From Streptomyces qinzhouensis (GTDB lineage: Bacteria; Actinomycetota; Actinomycetes; Streptomycetales; Streptomycetaceae), in NCBI RefSeq assembly GCF_007856155.1, contig NZ_CP042266.1, forward strand, positions 4,216,001 through 4,280,000: a stretch of 64,000 bases of DNA, given 5' to 3'. The position numbers and the translations under genes were made by a program. The notes under the pieces are model-generated. The model had not been told where the DNA came from. It made no database searches and saw nothing but the letters and a program-made list of their open reading frames with translations. Positions within the stretch are counted from its first letter, which is position 1; each line of letters opens with the position of its first letter. Of the stretch, positions 52,515 through 60,733 are shown in pieces.

Positions 52515-53199
52515 ACCTCTCCCCGGCGCACCCCGGCCCGTGCACGATGTGCCGGTCGTCACCCAGTACGCCAGCCCCGAGATCGTCTTCGCCATCGCCT
52601 ACGAGGACCACGACCCCGGCGACGACCCCGCCTGGGCCACCAGCGGCGCGGCCTCGCAGGAGGAGTACCGCAGATGGAGCCGGCACCTGTGCGGGATGGC
52701 CTGCCTGCGCATGTCCCTCCTGCACCGTGACGGCGACTCCCCGGCCCTCTTCGACCTCCTCGCCGGGGCCCGCCACCACGGCGCCTACACCGAGCAGGAC
52801 GACGGCTCGATCAAGGGGCTGATCTACGGCCCGTTCGCCCGGTACGCGCAGGCCGCGCATGGGCTCGCCGCCGCCGTGCATCCTCAGCTCACCATGGGCG
52901 AACTGACCGGCCTGCTGGACGCGGGCCGTCTGGTGATGGCCTCGGTCCACAAGAGCATCCGCACTCCGGCCGAGAACCCGCCGCACCGGGGCGGTCACCT
53001 CGTCCTGGTCCGGGGCCGCACCCCCGAGGGCGACCTCGTCTTCAACAACCCCTCCGGCCACACCGCCGCGACGAGGGAGGCGACGCTGCCCGCGTCCCGT
53101 TTCGCGGACTTCTTCGCGGGCCGCGGTGTCGCCCTCGACCTCCGGCCGCAGCCCGCCCCGCTCCACACCCCCGCCGGCCACACCTCGCCCGTGATCTGA
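52492..53199 (+). CDS. C39-like papain-fold cysteine peptidase
   Basis: A 235-residue cytoplasmic protein. The putative nucleophile is Cys67 in HLCGMACLRM; the histidine is His169 in RGGHLVLVRGR, with Asn near 185 in FNNPSGH completing a papain-like triad. No ABC transporter domain or signal peptide, unlike bacteriocin C39 exporters. It may hydrolyse a peptide or, being in a ligase operon, transfer an acyl group. The start lies inside the preceding gene (23-base overlap), which implies coupled translation. Confidence 0.78.
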   Translation: MPLPCCAEPLPGAPRPVHDVPVVTQYASPEIVFAIAYEDHDPGDDPAWATSGAASQEEYRRWSRHLCGMACLRMSLLHRDGDSPALFDLLAGARHHGAYTEQDDGSIKGLIYGPFARYAQAAHGLAAAVHPQLTMGELTGLLDAGRLVMASVHKSIRTPAENPPHRGGHLVLVRGRTPEGDLVFNNPSGHTAATREATLPASRFADFFAGRGVALDLRPQPAPLHTPAGHTSPVI

Positions 53200-53215
53200 A
53201 CAGAAAGAACTGCCC

Positions 53216-54604
53216 GTGGAACCCCTCTCCCTCGCCGCCATCGCCAGCGTCACCGGCGGCGCCCTCACCGACGTGCCCGACCCCGACACCCTCGTCACCG
53301 AGCCCCTCGCCTTCGACTCCCGCACCGCGAAGTCGGGAAGCCTCTTCCTCGCGTTGGCCGGTGACCGGACGGACGGGCACACCTTCGCCGCGGACGCCGT
53401 GCGCGCCGGGGCCACCGCCGTCCTCGCCACGCGCCCGGTGGGAGTGCCCGCCGTCGTCGTGGGCGACGTCCTGACGGCGGCGGCCCGGATCGCCGAGCAC
53501 CTCATCTGCTTCTGCCTGCCCGACACCACGGTGGTGGCGATCACCGGCTCCGCCGGGAAGACCAGCACCAAGGACCTCGTCGCCCAGGTGCTCTCCGGGC
53601 TCGGCCCGACCGTCGCCACCGAGCAGTCCTTCAACAACGAGATCGGCCTGCCCGTCACCGTCAGCCGCGCCACCGCCGGGACGCGGCACCTGGTCCTGGA
53701 GATGGGCGCCCGCCACCTCGGCGACATCCAAGCTCTCACCACCGTGGCGCCGCCGGAGATCAGCGTCGTCACCAACGTCGGCACCGCCCACCTCGGCGAG
53801 TTCGGCAGCCAGGACGCCATCGCCCAGGCCAAGGGCGAGATCGTCGAAGCCCTGCCCCGGCACGGCCTGGCCGTCCTCAACGCTGACGACCCCCTCGTCC
53901 GCGCCATGGCCACGCGCACCAGCGCCCGGGTGGTCCTCTTCGGCGAGAGCGAGACCGCCACGATCCGCGCCACCGACATCGTCCTCGACCCCGACGGACG
54001 ACCGCGCTACACCCTGATCACCCCGGCGGGCACCGCCCCCGTCCGGCTCCGCCTCGCCGGGAGCGTCCAAGTCCCCAACTCCCTGGCCGCCGCCGCGGTC
54101 GGCGTCGAAACCGGCCTCGACGCCGACGACGTCGCCGAACTCCTCAGCGCCGCCGCGCCGGTCTCCCGGTGGCGGATGGAGACCACGGTCCGGCCGGACG
54201 GCGTCACCATCGTCAACGACGCCTACAACGCCAACCCCGACTCCATGCGCTCCTCCCTCCAGACCCTCGCCGCCATGGGCCGGGCGGCCGACCGGCGGAC
54301 CGTCGCGGTCCTGGGGCAGATGAACGAACTCGGGCCCGACTCCCGCGCCGCCCACGAGAGCATCGGCCGCACCGCCGCGTCCCTCGGCGTGGACCAGCTC
54401 GTCGTCATCGGCGGCGACGAGGCCCGCTGGATGCAGGAGGCGGCCAAGGCCGCCGGCCTCGGCGCGGTCCACTTCCCCGACCAGGACACCGCCCTCGACC
54501 TCCTGCGGCAGACCCTGCTCCCCGGGGACGTGGTGCTGGTCAAGGCCAGCCGGGACGTCCAGCTCCAGCACCTCGCCGAAGCCCTCCACACGATCACCCC
54601 GTAG
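53216..54604 (+). CDS. MurF paralogue (UDP-MurNAc-tripeptide D-Ala-D-Ala ligase family)
   Basis: A 462-residue Mur ligase of full family length. N-terminal domain with FDSRTAKSGSLFLAL, ATPase P-loop ITGSAGKTSTKD near 107, VTNVGTAHLGEFGS, and the C-terminal signature WRME...IVNDAYNANPDSM plus LGQMNELG. All catalytic motifs are intact, so it is expected to form a peptide bond between a carboxylate and a dipeptide. A dedicated MurF outside the division cluster occurs in vancomycin-resistance and peptide loci. GTG start, 16 bases after the peptidase gene. Followed by a hairpin. Confidence 0.93.
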   Translation: MEPLSLAAIASVTGGALTDVPDPDTLVTEPLAFDSRTAKSGSLFLALAGDRTDGHTFAADAVRAGATAVLATRPVGVPAVVVGDVLTAAARIAEHLICFCLPDTTVVAITGSAGKTSTKDLVAQVLSGLGPTVATEQSFNNEIGLPVTVSRATAGTRHLVLEMGARHLGDIQALTTVAPPEISVVTNVGTAHLGEFGSQDAIAQAKGEIVEALPRHGLAVLNADDPLVRAMATRTSARVVLFGESETATIRATDIVLDPDGRPRYTLITPAGTAPVRLRLAGSVQVPNSLAAAAVGVETGLDADDVAELLSAAAPVSRWRMETTVRPDGVTIVNDAYNANPDSMRSSLQTLAAMGRAADRRTVAVLGQMNELGPDSRAAHESIGRTAASLGVDQLVVIGGDEARWMQEAAKAAGLGAVHFPDQDTALDLLRQTLLPGDVVLVKASRDVQLQHLAEALHTITP

Positions 54605-54618
54605 CACCTCCGCCGCAC

Positions 54619-54643
54619 CCGGGGCCCGGTCGCCGGGTCCCGG
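54619..54643 (+). terminator. Hairpin after the MurF paralogue
   Basis: An 11-bp stem with one G-T pair (54619-54629 with 54633-54643) and a 3-base loop, 14 bases past the stop. It could end or attenuate the ligase operon before the small downstream genes. Confidence 0.6.
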
Positions 54644-54691
54644 AGCGGGGCCGCCCGAAACTCCACCCCCTCGCCGAGAGGTGATGCCGCC

Positions 54692-54916
54692 GTGCCCGAA
54701 ACCGAGACGAAGCCGGTGACCTCCGGCCCCGGGTGCGCGCACCGAACGCCGTGTCCCGCCGCGGACGCCGCCGACCGGTCCGCCGCCGTCACCCTGAGCC
54801 GGGACTACACCACCGGCTGGGCCCTCCTGTGTAACGGCGTCCTGCACTTCGACGACACCGGAGAGCTGCTGCCCGATGGGCAGATCATCGCCCCGGCGGT
54901 CCGGGCCGCCGCATAG
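54692..54916 (+). CDS. DUF5999-like small protein
   Basis: A 74-residue protein of the streptomycete DUF5999 type: GCAHRTPCPAADAADR with two conserved cysteines and a His, then GWALLCNGVLHFDDTGELLPDG. The cysteines and histidine could bind a metal. Found in many accessory and developmental loci, function unknown. GTG start with GAGAGG upstream. Confidence 0.75.
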   Translation: MPETETKPVTSGPGCAHRTPCPAADAADRSAAVTLSRDYTTGWALLCNGVLHFDDTGELLPDGQIIAPAVRAAA

Positions 54917-54994
54917 CCCCCACGCCGCCGCCGACAGCGGACCGTACGGCAACCCCTCCACCACCCCGGCCGCAGCGCCGAGGAAGGCAGTCCC

Positions 54995-55516
54995 ATGCGT
55001 TCCACCGCCCCGACCGCCCCCGCCCAGCGCGGGATCATCGGCGAATACCTCCACGAGAACGGCCTCGACTACCCCGCCTACGGGGGACAGTACGAGAGCT
55101 GGATCCACGCCACAGAAGTCAGCAAGGTCCCCAACGGGGAGCACTTCCAGACCCTCCGCGTCCCCTACGAGCCCGCCATATGGACCCTGCGCGCCCACCC
55201 CGAGCTGGCCCAGGGACCCGTCGTGGTCAACCCCTACGCCCACATCGTCACCTTCCTCATACCCCGCAGCGCCCGGCGGGAGCACTGGGAGGTGCCCGGC
55301 ACCCGGTTCCTGCGCCCCGGCGTGACCGTCGAAGTCCCGCCGGCCGTCGCGGTCCGCTGCTGGGACATCCACTGGCTCACCCCGCCCCAGACCCACCGCG
55401 AGTACACCGTGGGTGACCTCGCAGCCGTCCTGACCGGCACCCCGGCCCCGCCCCCGGCACCGGCTCCCGCTCCCGCACGGGTCCGGCAGCCGCGCTGCCG
55501 CAGTAGCGCCGCCTGA
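54995..55516 (+). CDS. Hypothetical protein, cupin-like beta region
   Basis: A 173-residue protein with no recognised family. YLHENGLDYPAYGGQYESW, then a beta-rich middle (VVVNPYAHIVTFLIP, WEVPGTRFLRPGVTVEVP) and a Pro/Ala tail. ATG with GAGGAAGG upstream. Its place between MurF and the EEP gene suggests it belongs to the same unit, but there is no functional clue. Confidence 0.6.
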   Translation: MRSTAPTAPAQRGIIGEYLHENGLDYPAYGGQYESWIHATEVSKVPNGEHFQTLRVPYEPAIWTLRAHPELAQGPVVVNPYAHIVTFLIPRSARREHWEVPGTRFLRPGVTVEVPPAVAVRCWDIHWLTPPQTHREYTVGDLAAVLTGTPAPPPAPAPAPARVRQPRCRSSAA

Positions 55517-55564
55517 TTCCCGTTGCCCGTCCCTTCTGCTCAGCCCGTCGAAAGAGGCCCCGCC

Positions 55565-56509
55565 GTGTACACGCCGCCGGACACGATCCGAGTCGCCTTC
55601 GGGAACTTTCAGATGGAAGGACACGGCAACATCCGTATCCGGTACGACTACTACGCGTTGCTGCGCAGCTTGGACCCTCACTTGGTCGGGCGGGCCGAGG
55701 TGCGGGGGGCGGATGCGAGCGAGGGGTTTCTGTTCGGCATCGAGGAGGCGCTCACCCCGGAGGGTGCACCGTGCCTGCGGCCGAAGGGAATTCTGGGCGG
55801 CTCTGCGGTCGCGGATCTGCGGACCGCCGTGTTCATCCGGCCGGACGTCTTCCGGCCCGTCCGCCGTACGGATCCGGTATCACCGGGGAGCCCCTGGGGC
55901 TGTCCGCCCACCTCGGTCGACCTTCGTCTGGCCGCCGAGCCGGAGGCGCGGCGGGAGCTTGTGCTCACCGTGGCCCACCACCACTACGCCTCGCCTCAGG
56001 CCAGGGAGCTGGAGGCCCAGGAGCTGACCAAGGCCGCGGACCGCCGGGACCTGGCCGACTGCACCGAGGAGTTCCCCAACGGCCGCCCTCGGGAGGCGTT
56101 GGTGGTTCTGGACGCCAACTCGTACCCCGAGCCCGGCGTCGAAGGGGACGTTCCGCCGCCGGACCCGAGCACCATCAAGGACCGTTCGCACGTCCGGCAC
56201 CGGTTCACTGTTACCGAGTCCGGCGAGCTGGTCCCGGACACCTACAGCGACCGGGCCCTGCGGGATGTGGGCCTGGAGGACATCGCCCGCCACCTCGCCG
56301 TCACCACCGGCCGGACCGACGTGCTGACCCCAGCCCCGGGGTACGCGGACCAGGGCGGGCCCTGCCGGATCGACCGGGCGTACGCGAGCGCCGGTGTGCT
56401 CTCCGCGGTCGAGGACGTCCGCGTCATCGACACCACCGGCCTGTCCGACCACCCGATCCTCCTGATCAGCTTCGCCTACCGGCGTCTCGCGGAAGTCCTC
56501 ACCCCGTGA
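55565..56509 (+). CDS. Endonuclease/exonuclease/phosphatase (EEP) family protein
   Basis: A 314-residue protein of the DNase I/EEP fold: IRVAFGNFQMEGHGN at the start, a catalytic Glu region in GRAEVRGADASEG, VVLDANSYPEP (the usual GDFN motif), CRIDRAYAS and GLSDHPILL, so the metal-dependent active site appears complete. Substrate may be a nucleic acid or a phosphoester small molecule. GTG at 55565 with AAAGAGG upstream is preferred to TTG 55523. Stop overlaps the next start by four bases. Confidence 0.78.
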   Translation: MYTPPDTIRVAFGNFQMEGHGNIRIRYDYYALLRSLDPHLVGRAEVRGADASEGFLFGIEEALTPEGAPCLRPKGILGGSAVADLRTAVFIRPDVFRPVRRTDPVSPGSPWGCPPTSVDLRLAAEPEARRELVLTVAHHHYASPQARELEAQELTKAADRRDLADCTEEFPNGRPREALVVLDANSYPEPGVEGDVPPPDPSTIKDRSHVRHRFTVTESGELVPDTYSDRALRDVGLEDIARHLAVTTGRTDVLTPAPGYADQGGPCRIDRAYASAGVLSAVEDVRVIDTTGLSDHPILLISFAYRRLAEVLTP

Positions 56510-57795
56510 CCGGCCTCCGCCTCCGGGAAGACGCGATGCGCGTCCCCGACGCCGTACTGGATCGCGGATACGCCAAGCTCGCCCCCGGCGTCCGGCGCGC
56601 GTATCGGTTTCTGGGCTCGCTGCCCGGCACGGTCGTCATCGACGCCGACCTCATTGGTGCCCTGGTCACGGTGGACTGGGACACGGCCGACTCTGTGCTC
56701 CGGACCCTGGCCGACCACGATCTGGCGGAACCGTGCGCCCCGGGGGCTCGGCGCGAACGGCGCTACCGGCTCACCGCCCCCGCGCACGCCCGCCGCCTCA
56801 CCACAGCGCACGACACCTCGGAAGAACAGCGGGCGGCGGTACGGCGGATGTGCGAGTGGATCACCACCTGCGCGCTCATCGCCCGCCAGCAGCTCCTGCC
56901 CCGCAACCCCTCCCTGGCCAGCCCCGACACGGACCGCTACCCGGTCCCGTTCGCCGACGACGGGGCCATGACCTGGCTGAACGGACACCGCCCCACCCTG
57001 CGCACCGCGCTGTGGGCCACCACCACCCACGGCTGGGACACGCTGGGCTGGCAGCTCGTCCACGGCATGTGGCCCCTCCTCACGGACAAGCGCCCCGTCT
57101 CCCTGTGGGCCGAGGCCGCCCACCTGGGCCTGGCCGCCGCCCGCCGCACCGGACACGGCTGGGCCGAACGGGAGATGCTCTTCTGCGGCGCAACCGGACT
57201 GCTCACCTTCGGCGCCACCGCGGACGCCCTGGGCTGGTTCACCGAGCTGAAGCAGTCCGCCCGTACGGCCCGGGATGACCACGATGAGGGCCGGGGCGCG
57301 TTCGGCCAGGCCCTGTGCCACCACCAGGACGCCCGCGCCGACACCGCGCTCTTCTGCCTCGACCAGGCCATCACCCTCTGGGACGCGTGCGGGAACCATG
57401 ACGGCACCGCCCTCGCCTCCCTCACCGCCGGCGAGATCACCCTCGAAGGCGACGACCTTCCCCGGGCCACGGCCCTGCTCACCCGCGCGTACGACCTGCT
57501 GCCCCCGCCGGACACCAGCTTCGAGGCCACCTGCGCGCTCGCCCTCCTCGGCCAGGCCCACCTCCAGGCCGGCCACCACGAGCAGGGCATCGCCGAACTC
57601 CACGAGGCCCTGAAGGTGTTCGAGCACGACGCCGAGATCCGCTGGCAGGTCCGCGTCCTCGGATACCTCGCCCGGGAGGCGACCGTGCACGAGGACGAGG
57701 GCTTAGCCCAGCACCTGCTCCAACAGGCCGCCGCCCTGGACGAACCCCCGCGCCCCGGCGAGAAGACGGCCCGTCTGCTCGCCCGGCTGCCCTGA
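56506..57795 (+). CDS. Winged-helix and TPR-like protein
   Basis: A 429-residue protein. The first 100 residues look like a winged helix with a two-domain NB-ARC-tail pattern (RRAYRFLGSLPGTVVIDADLIGALV), as in the C-terminal half of AfsR-type regulators but without an ATPase domain. The remainder is helical TPR repeats. It may be a regulator or scaffold that has lost the P-loop part. GTG start overlaps the EEP stop. Confidence 0.65.
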   Translation: MTGLRLREDAMRVPDAVLDRGYAKLAPGVRRAYRFLGSLPGTVVIDADLIGALVTVDWDTADSVLRTLADHDLAEPCAPGARRERRYRLTAPAHARRLTTAHDTSEEQRAAVRRMCEWITTCALIARQQLLPRNPSLASPDTDRYPVPFADDGAMTWLNGHRPTLRTALWATTTHGWDTLGWQLVHGMWPLLTDKRPVSLWAEAAHLGLAAARRTGHGWAEREMLFCGATGLLTFGATADALGWFTELKQSARTARDDHDEGRGAFGQALCHHQDARADTALFCLDQAITLWDACGNHDGTALASLTAGEITLEGDDLPRATALLTRAYDLLPPPDTSFEATCALALLGQAHLQAGHHEQGIAELHEALKVFEHDAEIRWQVRVLGYLAREATVHEDEGLAQHLLQQAAALDEPPRPGEKTARLLARLP

Positions 57796-57821
57796 CCATT
57801 CCCTCCAGAGAGAAGAGATCC

Positions 57822-58067
57822 GTGTCCGAAGCCCTGGATGAACTGCCCGAACTGCCCTACGCGAAGCGTCTGTCCCCCGAGGTCGCGGCCCGCGTCCTCC
57901 CGAAGATCGCCGCCGCCTACAACGACGGCAACAGCATCCGGATCATCGCGGCGAGGACCGGCCGCTCGTACGGCTTCACTCACCGTCTGCTGTCCGAATG
58001 CCCGGACGTCACCCTCCGCGGGCGCGGTGGCGACAACAGGACCCGCACCAAGAAGCGCGCCACCTGA
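57822..58067 (+). CDS. Small helix-turn-helix protein
   Basis: An 81-residue protein with YNDGNSIRIIAARTGRSYGFTHRLLSE as helix-turn-helix and a basic C-terminus (LRGRGGDNRTRTKKR). It is a divergent relative of a small, conserved streptomycete HTH family with the GRSYGF signature. A DNA-binding role for the local operon is likely. GTG start with GAGAGAAGAG upstream. Confidence 0.72.
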   Translation: MSEALDELPELPYAKRLSPEVAARVLPKIAAAYNDGNSIRIIAARTGRSYGFTHRLLSECPDVTLRGRGGDNRTRTKKRAT

Positions 58068-58152
58068 CCGGTCCCGGGCAGCCGCCCGTACCCGTGCCCC
58101 CGGCAGCCGCCGACCCTGCCGGGTCCCGCGACCCAGAAGAGAGGACTGCTCC

Positions 58153-58926
58153 GTGACGTACGAGAGCGACACCTACGGAGAGCGCGCCGCCGCCCGCTAC
58201 GACGACCTGTACGGGGACTTCACCCCGCCCCAGGAGCAGATCCTGCTCCTGGCCGCGCTCGCGGGCGATACCCCGGCGGTGGAGATCGGTTCCGGCACCG
58301 GCCGGGTCACCCTCCCGCTGGCGGAGCGGGTGCCCGTCGTCGCGGTCGACGCGTCCGCCGAGATGACCGACCAGCTCACCAAGAAGACCGGCCGCCTGCC
58401 CATCACCTCCGTCACGGCGGACGCCGCCCACTATGTACACGCCGCCCCGGTAGACCTGGTCTTCGCCTGTTTCAACACCTTCTTCCTGCTCGCCCGGGAG
58501 GACACCCAGCGCGCGTTCCTCACCCGGGCCGCGCAGATGCTGACCCCGGCGGGCGTGCTGCTGATCGAGACGTTCGTCCCCCGGCCCGGCGAGCGCCTGC
58601 CCGACGGACCGCACCCCGGCGTCTTCCCCGAGCGGCAGACCGTCTCCCTCAAGCGCCTCGCCCCGGGCACCAGCGTGCTGTTCACCGCCGAGAACCACCG
58701 GGACGAGGGGGAGTTCCACTACAACGAGGTCGTTCTCAGCGACGGCGCCCTGCCCCGCGTGCTGCCCGGACGGATGCGCTACTGGCAGCCCGAGGAGATC
58801 GACGTCCTCGCCGCCGACGCCGGCCTCGCCCTGCGCGAACGCTGGTCCGACTGGAACCGCACCCCCTACGAGCCCGGCACCAGCCCCAAGCACATCACCC
58901 TCTACCGGCGCACCGGCCACAGCTAG
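58153..58926 (+). CDS. Class I SAM-dependent methyltransferase
   Basis: A 257-residue methyltransferase: AVEIGSGTGRVTLPLA is motif I, VVAVDASAEM motif II and VDLVFACFNTFF the post-II strand, with LTPAGVLLIETFVPRP after. This is the small-molecule methyltransferase type (UbiE/ToxA-like). With the ligase operon upstream it could tailor a peptide or its precursor by N- or O-methylation. GTG start with GAGAGGA upstream. A 13-bp hairpin follows. Confidence 0.85.
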   Translation: MTYESDTYGERAAARYDDLYGDFTPPQEQILLLAALAGDTPAVEIGSGTGRVTLPLAERVPVVAVDASAEMTDQLTKKTGRLPITSVTADAAHYVHAAPVDLVFACFNTFFLLAREDTQRAFLTRAAQMLTPAGVLLIETFVPRPGERLPDGPHPGVFPERQTVSLKRLAPGTSVLFTAENHRDEGEFHYNEVVLSDGALPRVLPGRMRYWQPEEIDVLAADAGLALRERWSDWNRTPYEPGTSPKHITLYRRTGHS

Positions 58927-58937
58927 ACCCCGAGGCT

Positions 58938-58974
58938 CCCCGCGCCCCGGTCCTACGCCTCCCGGGGCGCGGGG
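58938..58974 (+). terminator. Terminator after methyltransferase
   Basis: A perfect 13-bp GC stem (58938-58950 with 58962-58974) with an 11-base loop, 12 bases after the stop. Confidence 0.78.
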
Positions 58975-59016
58975 TCTCTCCGTCCCTGACCATCCACCGA
59001 CCGATGGAACACGCCC

Positions 59017-59748
59017 TTGCCACCCCATACCCTCGACCGTGTACGCGGCGCACTCGACCTCCTCGCCGCCTGGGAGACGACCACCACCGTCGCTGATGGG
59101 GCCGCAGCCGCCCGGGACATCGGCGCCCTGTTATGGCGAGAGCTGACGCTCCGCTGCCTGTGGGACGCCCTGCCCGCCCGCGACCACGCCGCCGTCTCCT
59201 GGCTCGTCGCCCACGGATTCCAGGTCAGCCGCGCCTGCGTCACCCAGGGCAAGACCGAACGCGTCGCGGGCGAGATCATCGAACTGATCGGCGAAGCCGC
59301 CTACTGGGCCCGGATCTGCGACACCGGCACCGCGAGCCGCTGGCCCGAGGCACCGCCCCGACGGTCGCAGTACGGCAGGGCCGCCCAGCAGCTCTGGCAG
59401 CGCTACCAGGCCCTGCCCCACCCCTGGAAGATCAGGATCATGCGCGAGATGGAACCCCCACCGGGGCCTTCCCGCACCAGGCGCCGCCTCCTGTTCGCCA
59501 CCTTCCTGACCCACGCCGAGAAGACACCGGTCCCGACCACCTCCACGGCCGACCAGCCCGCCGACGCCCTCGTCCGCTCCCTCAGCCGGCGCCCCGCCGG
59601 ATGGCAGATCGAGATCATCCGCCGCATCGCCGCCGGGGCCGGCCCGTATCGCACCAGTTCCGCCGCCGACGAGGCGATCCAGATCGTCAGCCGCCAGGGC
59701 GTCCGCCTCATACAGCGCCCCTCCCTCCCCCGGATACCCCGTTCCTGA
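59017..59748 (+). CDS. Hypothetical protein
   Basis: A 243-residue, mostly helical, Arg-rich protein starting with TTG at 59017; GTG at 59041 is an alternative. No motif recognised. Two similar segments (LWQRYQALPHPWKIRIMREM and SLSRRPAGWQIEIIRRIA) suggest an internal helical repeat. It converges on the second Ddl gene with only 11 bases between. Confidence 0.55.
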   Translation: MPPHTLDRVRGALDLLAAWETTTTVADGAAAARDIGALLWRELTLRCLWDALPARDHAAVSWLVAHGFQVSRACVTQGKTERVAGEIIELIGEAAYWARICDTGTASRWPEAPPRRSQYGRAAQQLWQRYQALPHPWKIRIMREMEPPPGPSRTRRRLLFATFLTHAEKTPVPTTSTADQPADALVRSLSRRPAGWQIEIIRRIAAGAGPYRTSSAADEAIQIVSRQGVRLIQRPSLPRIPRS

Positions 59749-59753
59749 ACGGG
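59738..59753. terminator. Short hairpin between converging genes
   Basis: CCCGTTC and GAACGGG around two bases (59738-59753); it contains the plus-strand stop codon and lies just before the minus-strand stop. Weak, could work in both directions. Confidence 0.4.
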
Positions 59754-59759
59754 ACGGGC

Positions 59760-60710
59760 TCAGGAGCGGTGGCGCTGTTCGGCCGCTGCCGCCAGATCGC
59801 GGCAGAAGTCGCCGAACCCGAGCCCGGCCGCCTCCAGCGCCATCGGGTAGGTGCTGGTCAGCGTCATGCCGGGGGCGACATTCGTCTCCAGCACTACCAC
59901 CTCACCCTCGGCGGTGACGATCGCATCCGTACGGGACAGATCCCGCAGGCCGAGGGCCCGGTGGGCGGCGACGGCGACCCGGGCGGCTTCCTCGGCGGCG
60001 GCTGGCAGGATACGGGCCGGGTGGTGGAACTCAACGGCGCCGGGCGTGTAACGGGCGGTGTAGTCGTACAGGCCCTCCGCGACGATCTCGACCGGGGGCA
60101 GCGCGAAGGGGCCGTCGCCGAGGTCGGCGACGCCGATGGCGATCTCGGTGCCGGTGACGAGGCGTTCGATCAGGGCCTCGTCGTGGTAGGCGAAGCACGC
60201 CATCAGCGCCTCGGGCAGCCGTTCGGCCGCGTCCACCCGGCTCACGCCGAACGCCGAGCCGCCCGCCCGCGGTTTCACGAACAGCGGCAGCCCCAGCCGT
60301 TCGGTGATCCGGGCGGTCAGCGCGGCGGCCCCCAGATCGTGGAACGCCTCCTTCGGCAGCGTCACCGACTCCGGGGTGGGCAGCCCGGCCCGGGTGAACG
60401 CCTCCTTCGCCACCGCCTTGTCGAACGCGGCACGGCACGCACCGGGCCGGGCCCCGATGTATGGCACCTGGGCCAGTTCGAGGATCTCCTTGATGGTGCC
60501 GTCCTCGCCGGCCACCCCGTGCAGCACCGGGAAGACCACGGAACCTCGGGAGTCGGCGAGCGCGGGCAGCAGATCCGTCCCCACATCGCGCAGTTCGGTC
60601 TCGACCCCGGCCCGGCGCAGCGCGTCGGCGACCCTGGTGCCGGACTTCTCGGACACCTCGCGCTCGGGCGACAGGCCGCCCGCGATGACGACCACCCGCA
60701 GATCAGTCAT
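59760..60710 (-). CDS. D-Ala-D-Ala ligase homologue (canonical triad)
   Basis: A 316-residue Ddl-family ATP-grasp enzyme. GGLSPEREVS gives Glu16, VKPRAGGSAFG gives Ser152 and LYDYTARYTPG gives Tyr221, so the Glu-Ser-Tyr triad of D-alanine-dipeptide ligases is present; the usual Lys before the Tyr is Arg. Metal ligands lie in LETNVAPGMTLTS. It is shorter and divergent from chromosomal Ddl. ATG 60710 has GAGGAAT upstream. In an operon with the aminotransferase, 23 bases apart. Likely condenses two D-amino acids. Confidence 0.87.
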   Translation of the reverse strand: MTDLRVVVIAGGLSPEREVSEKSGTRVADALRRAGVETELRDVGTDLLPALADSRGSVVFPVLHGVAGEDGTIKEILELAQVPYIGARPGACRAAFDKAVAKEAFTRAGLPTPESVTLPKEAFHDLGAAALTARITERLGLPLFVKPRAGGSAFGVSRVDAAERLPEALMACFAYHDEALIERLVTGTEIAIGVADLGDGPFALPPVEIVAEGLYDYTARYTPGAVEFHHPARILPAAAEEAARVAVAAHRALGLRDLSRTDAIVTAEGEVVVLETNVAPGMTLTSTYPMALEAAGLGFGDFCRDLAAAAEQRHRS

Positions 60711-60733
60711 GATTCCTCGTTCTCCCTCAGTGG

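Noticed and set aside
52492..53199. Bacteriocin exporter peptidase (C39-ABC)
   Set aside because: No ABC or membrane domain is attached and no double-glycine leader precursor is nearby.
50518..54604. Classical vancomycin-resistance (vanHAX) cluster
   Set aside because: No VanH dehydrogenase, no VanX dipeptidase and no VanRS pair in the window; only the Ddl/MurF combination is shared.
53042..55681. Minus-strand open frame opposite MurF and its neighbours
   Set aside because: Gly/Val/Asp-rich with no recognisable family; MurF on the plus strand has all catalytic motifs.
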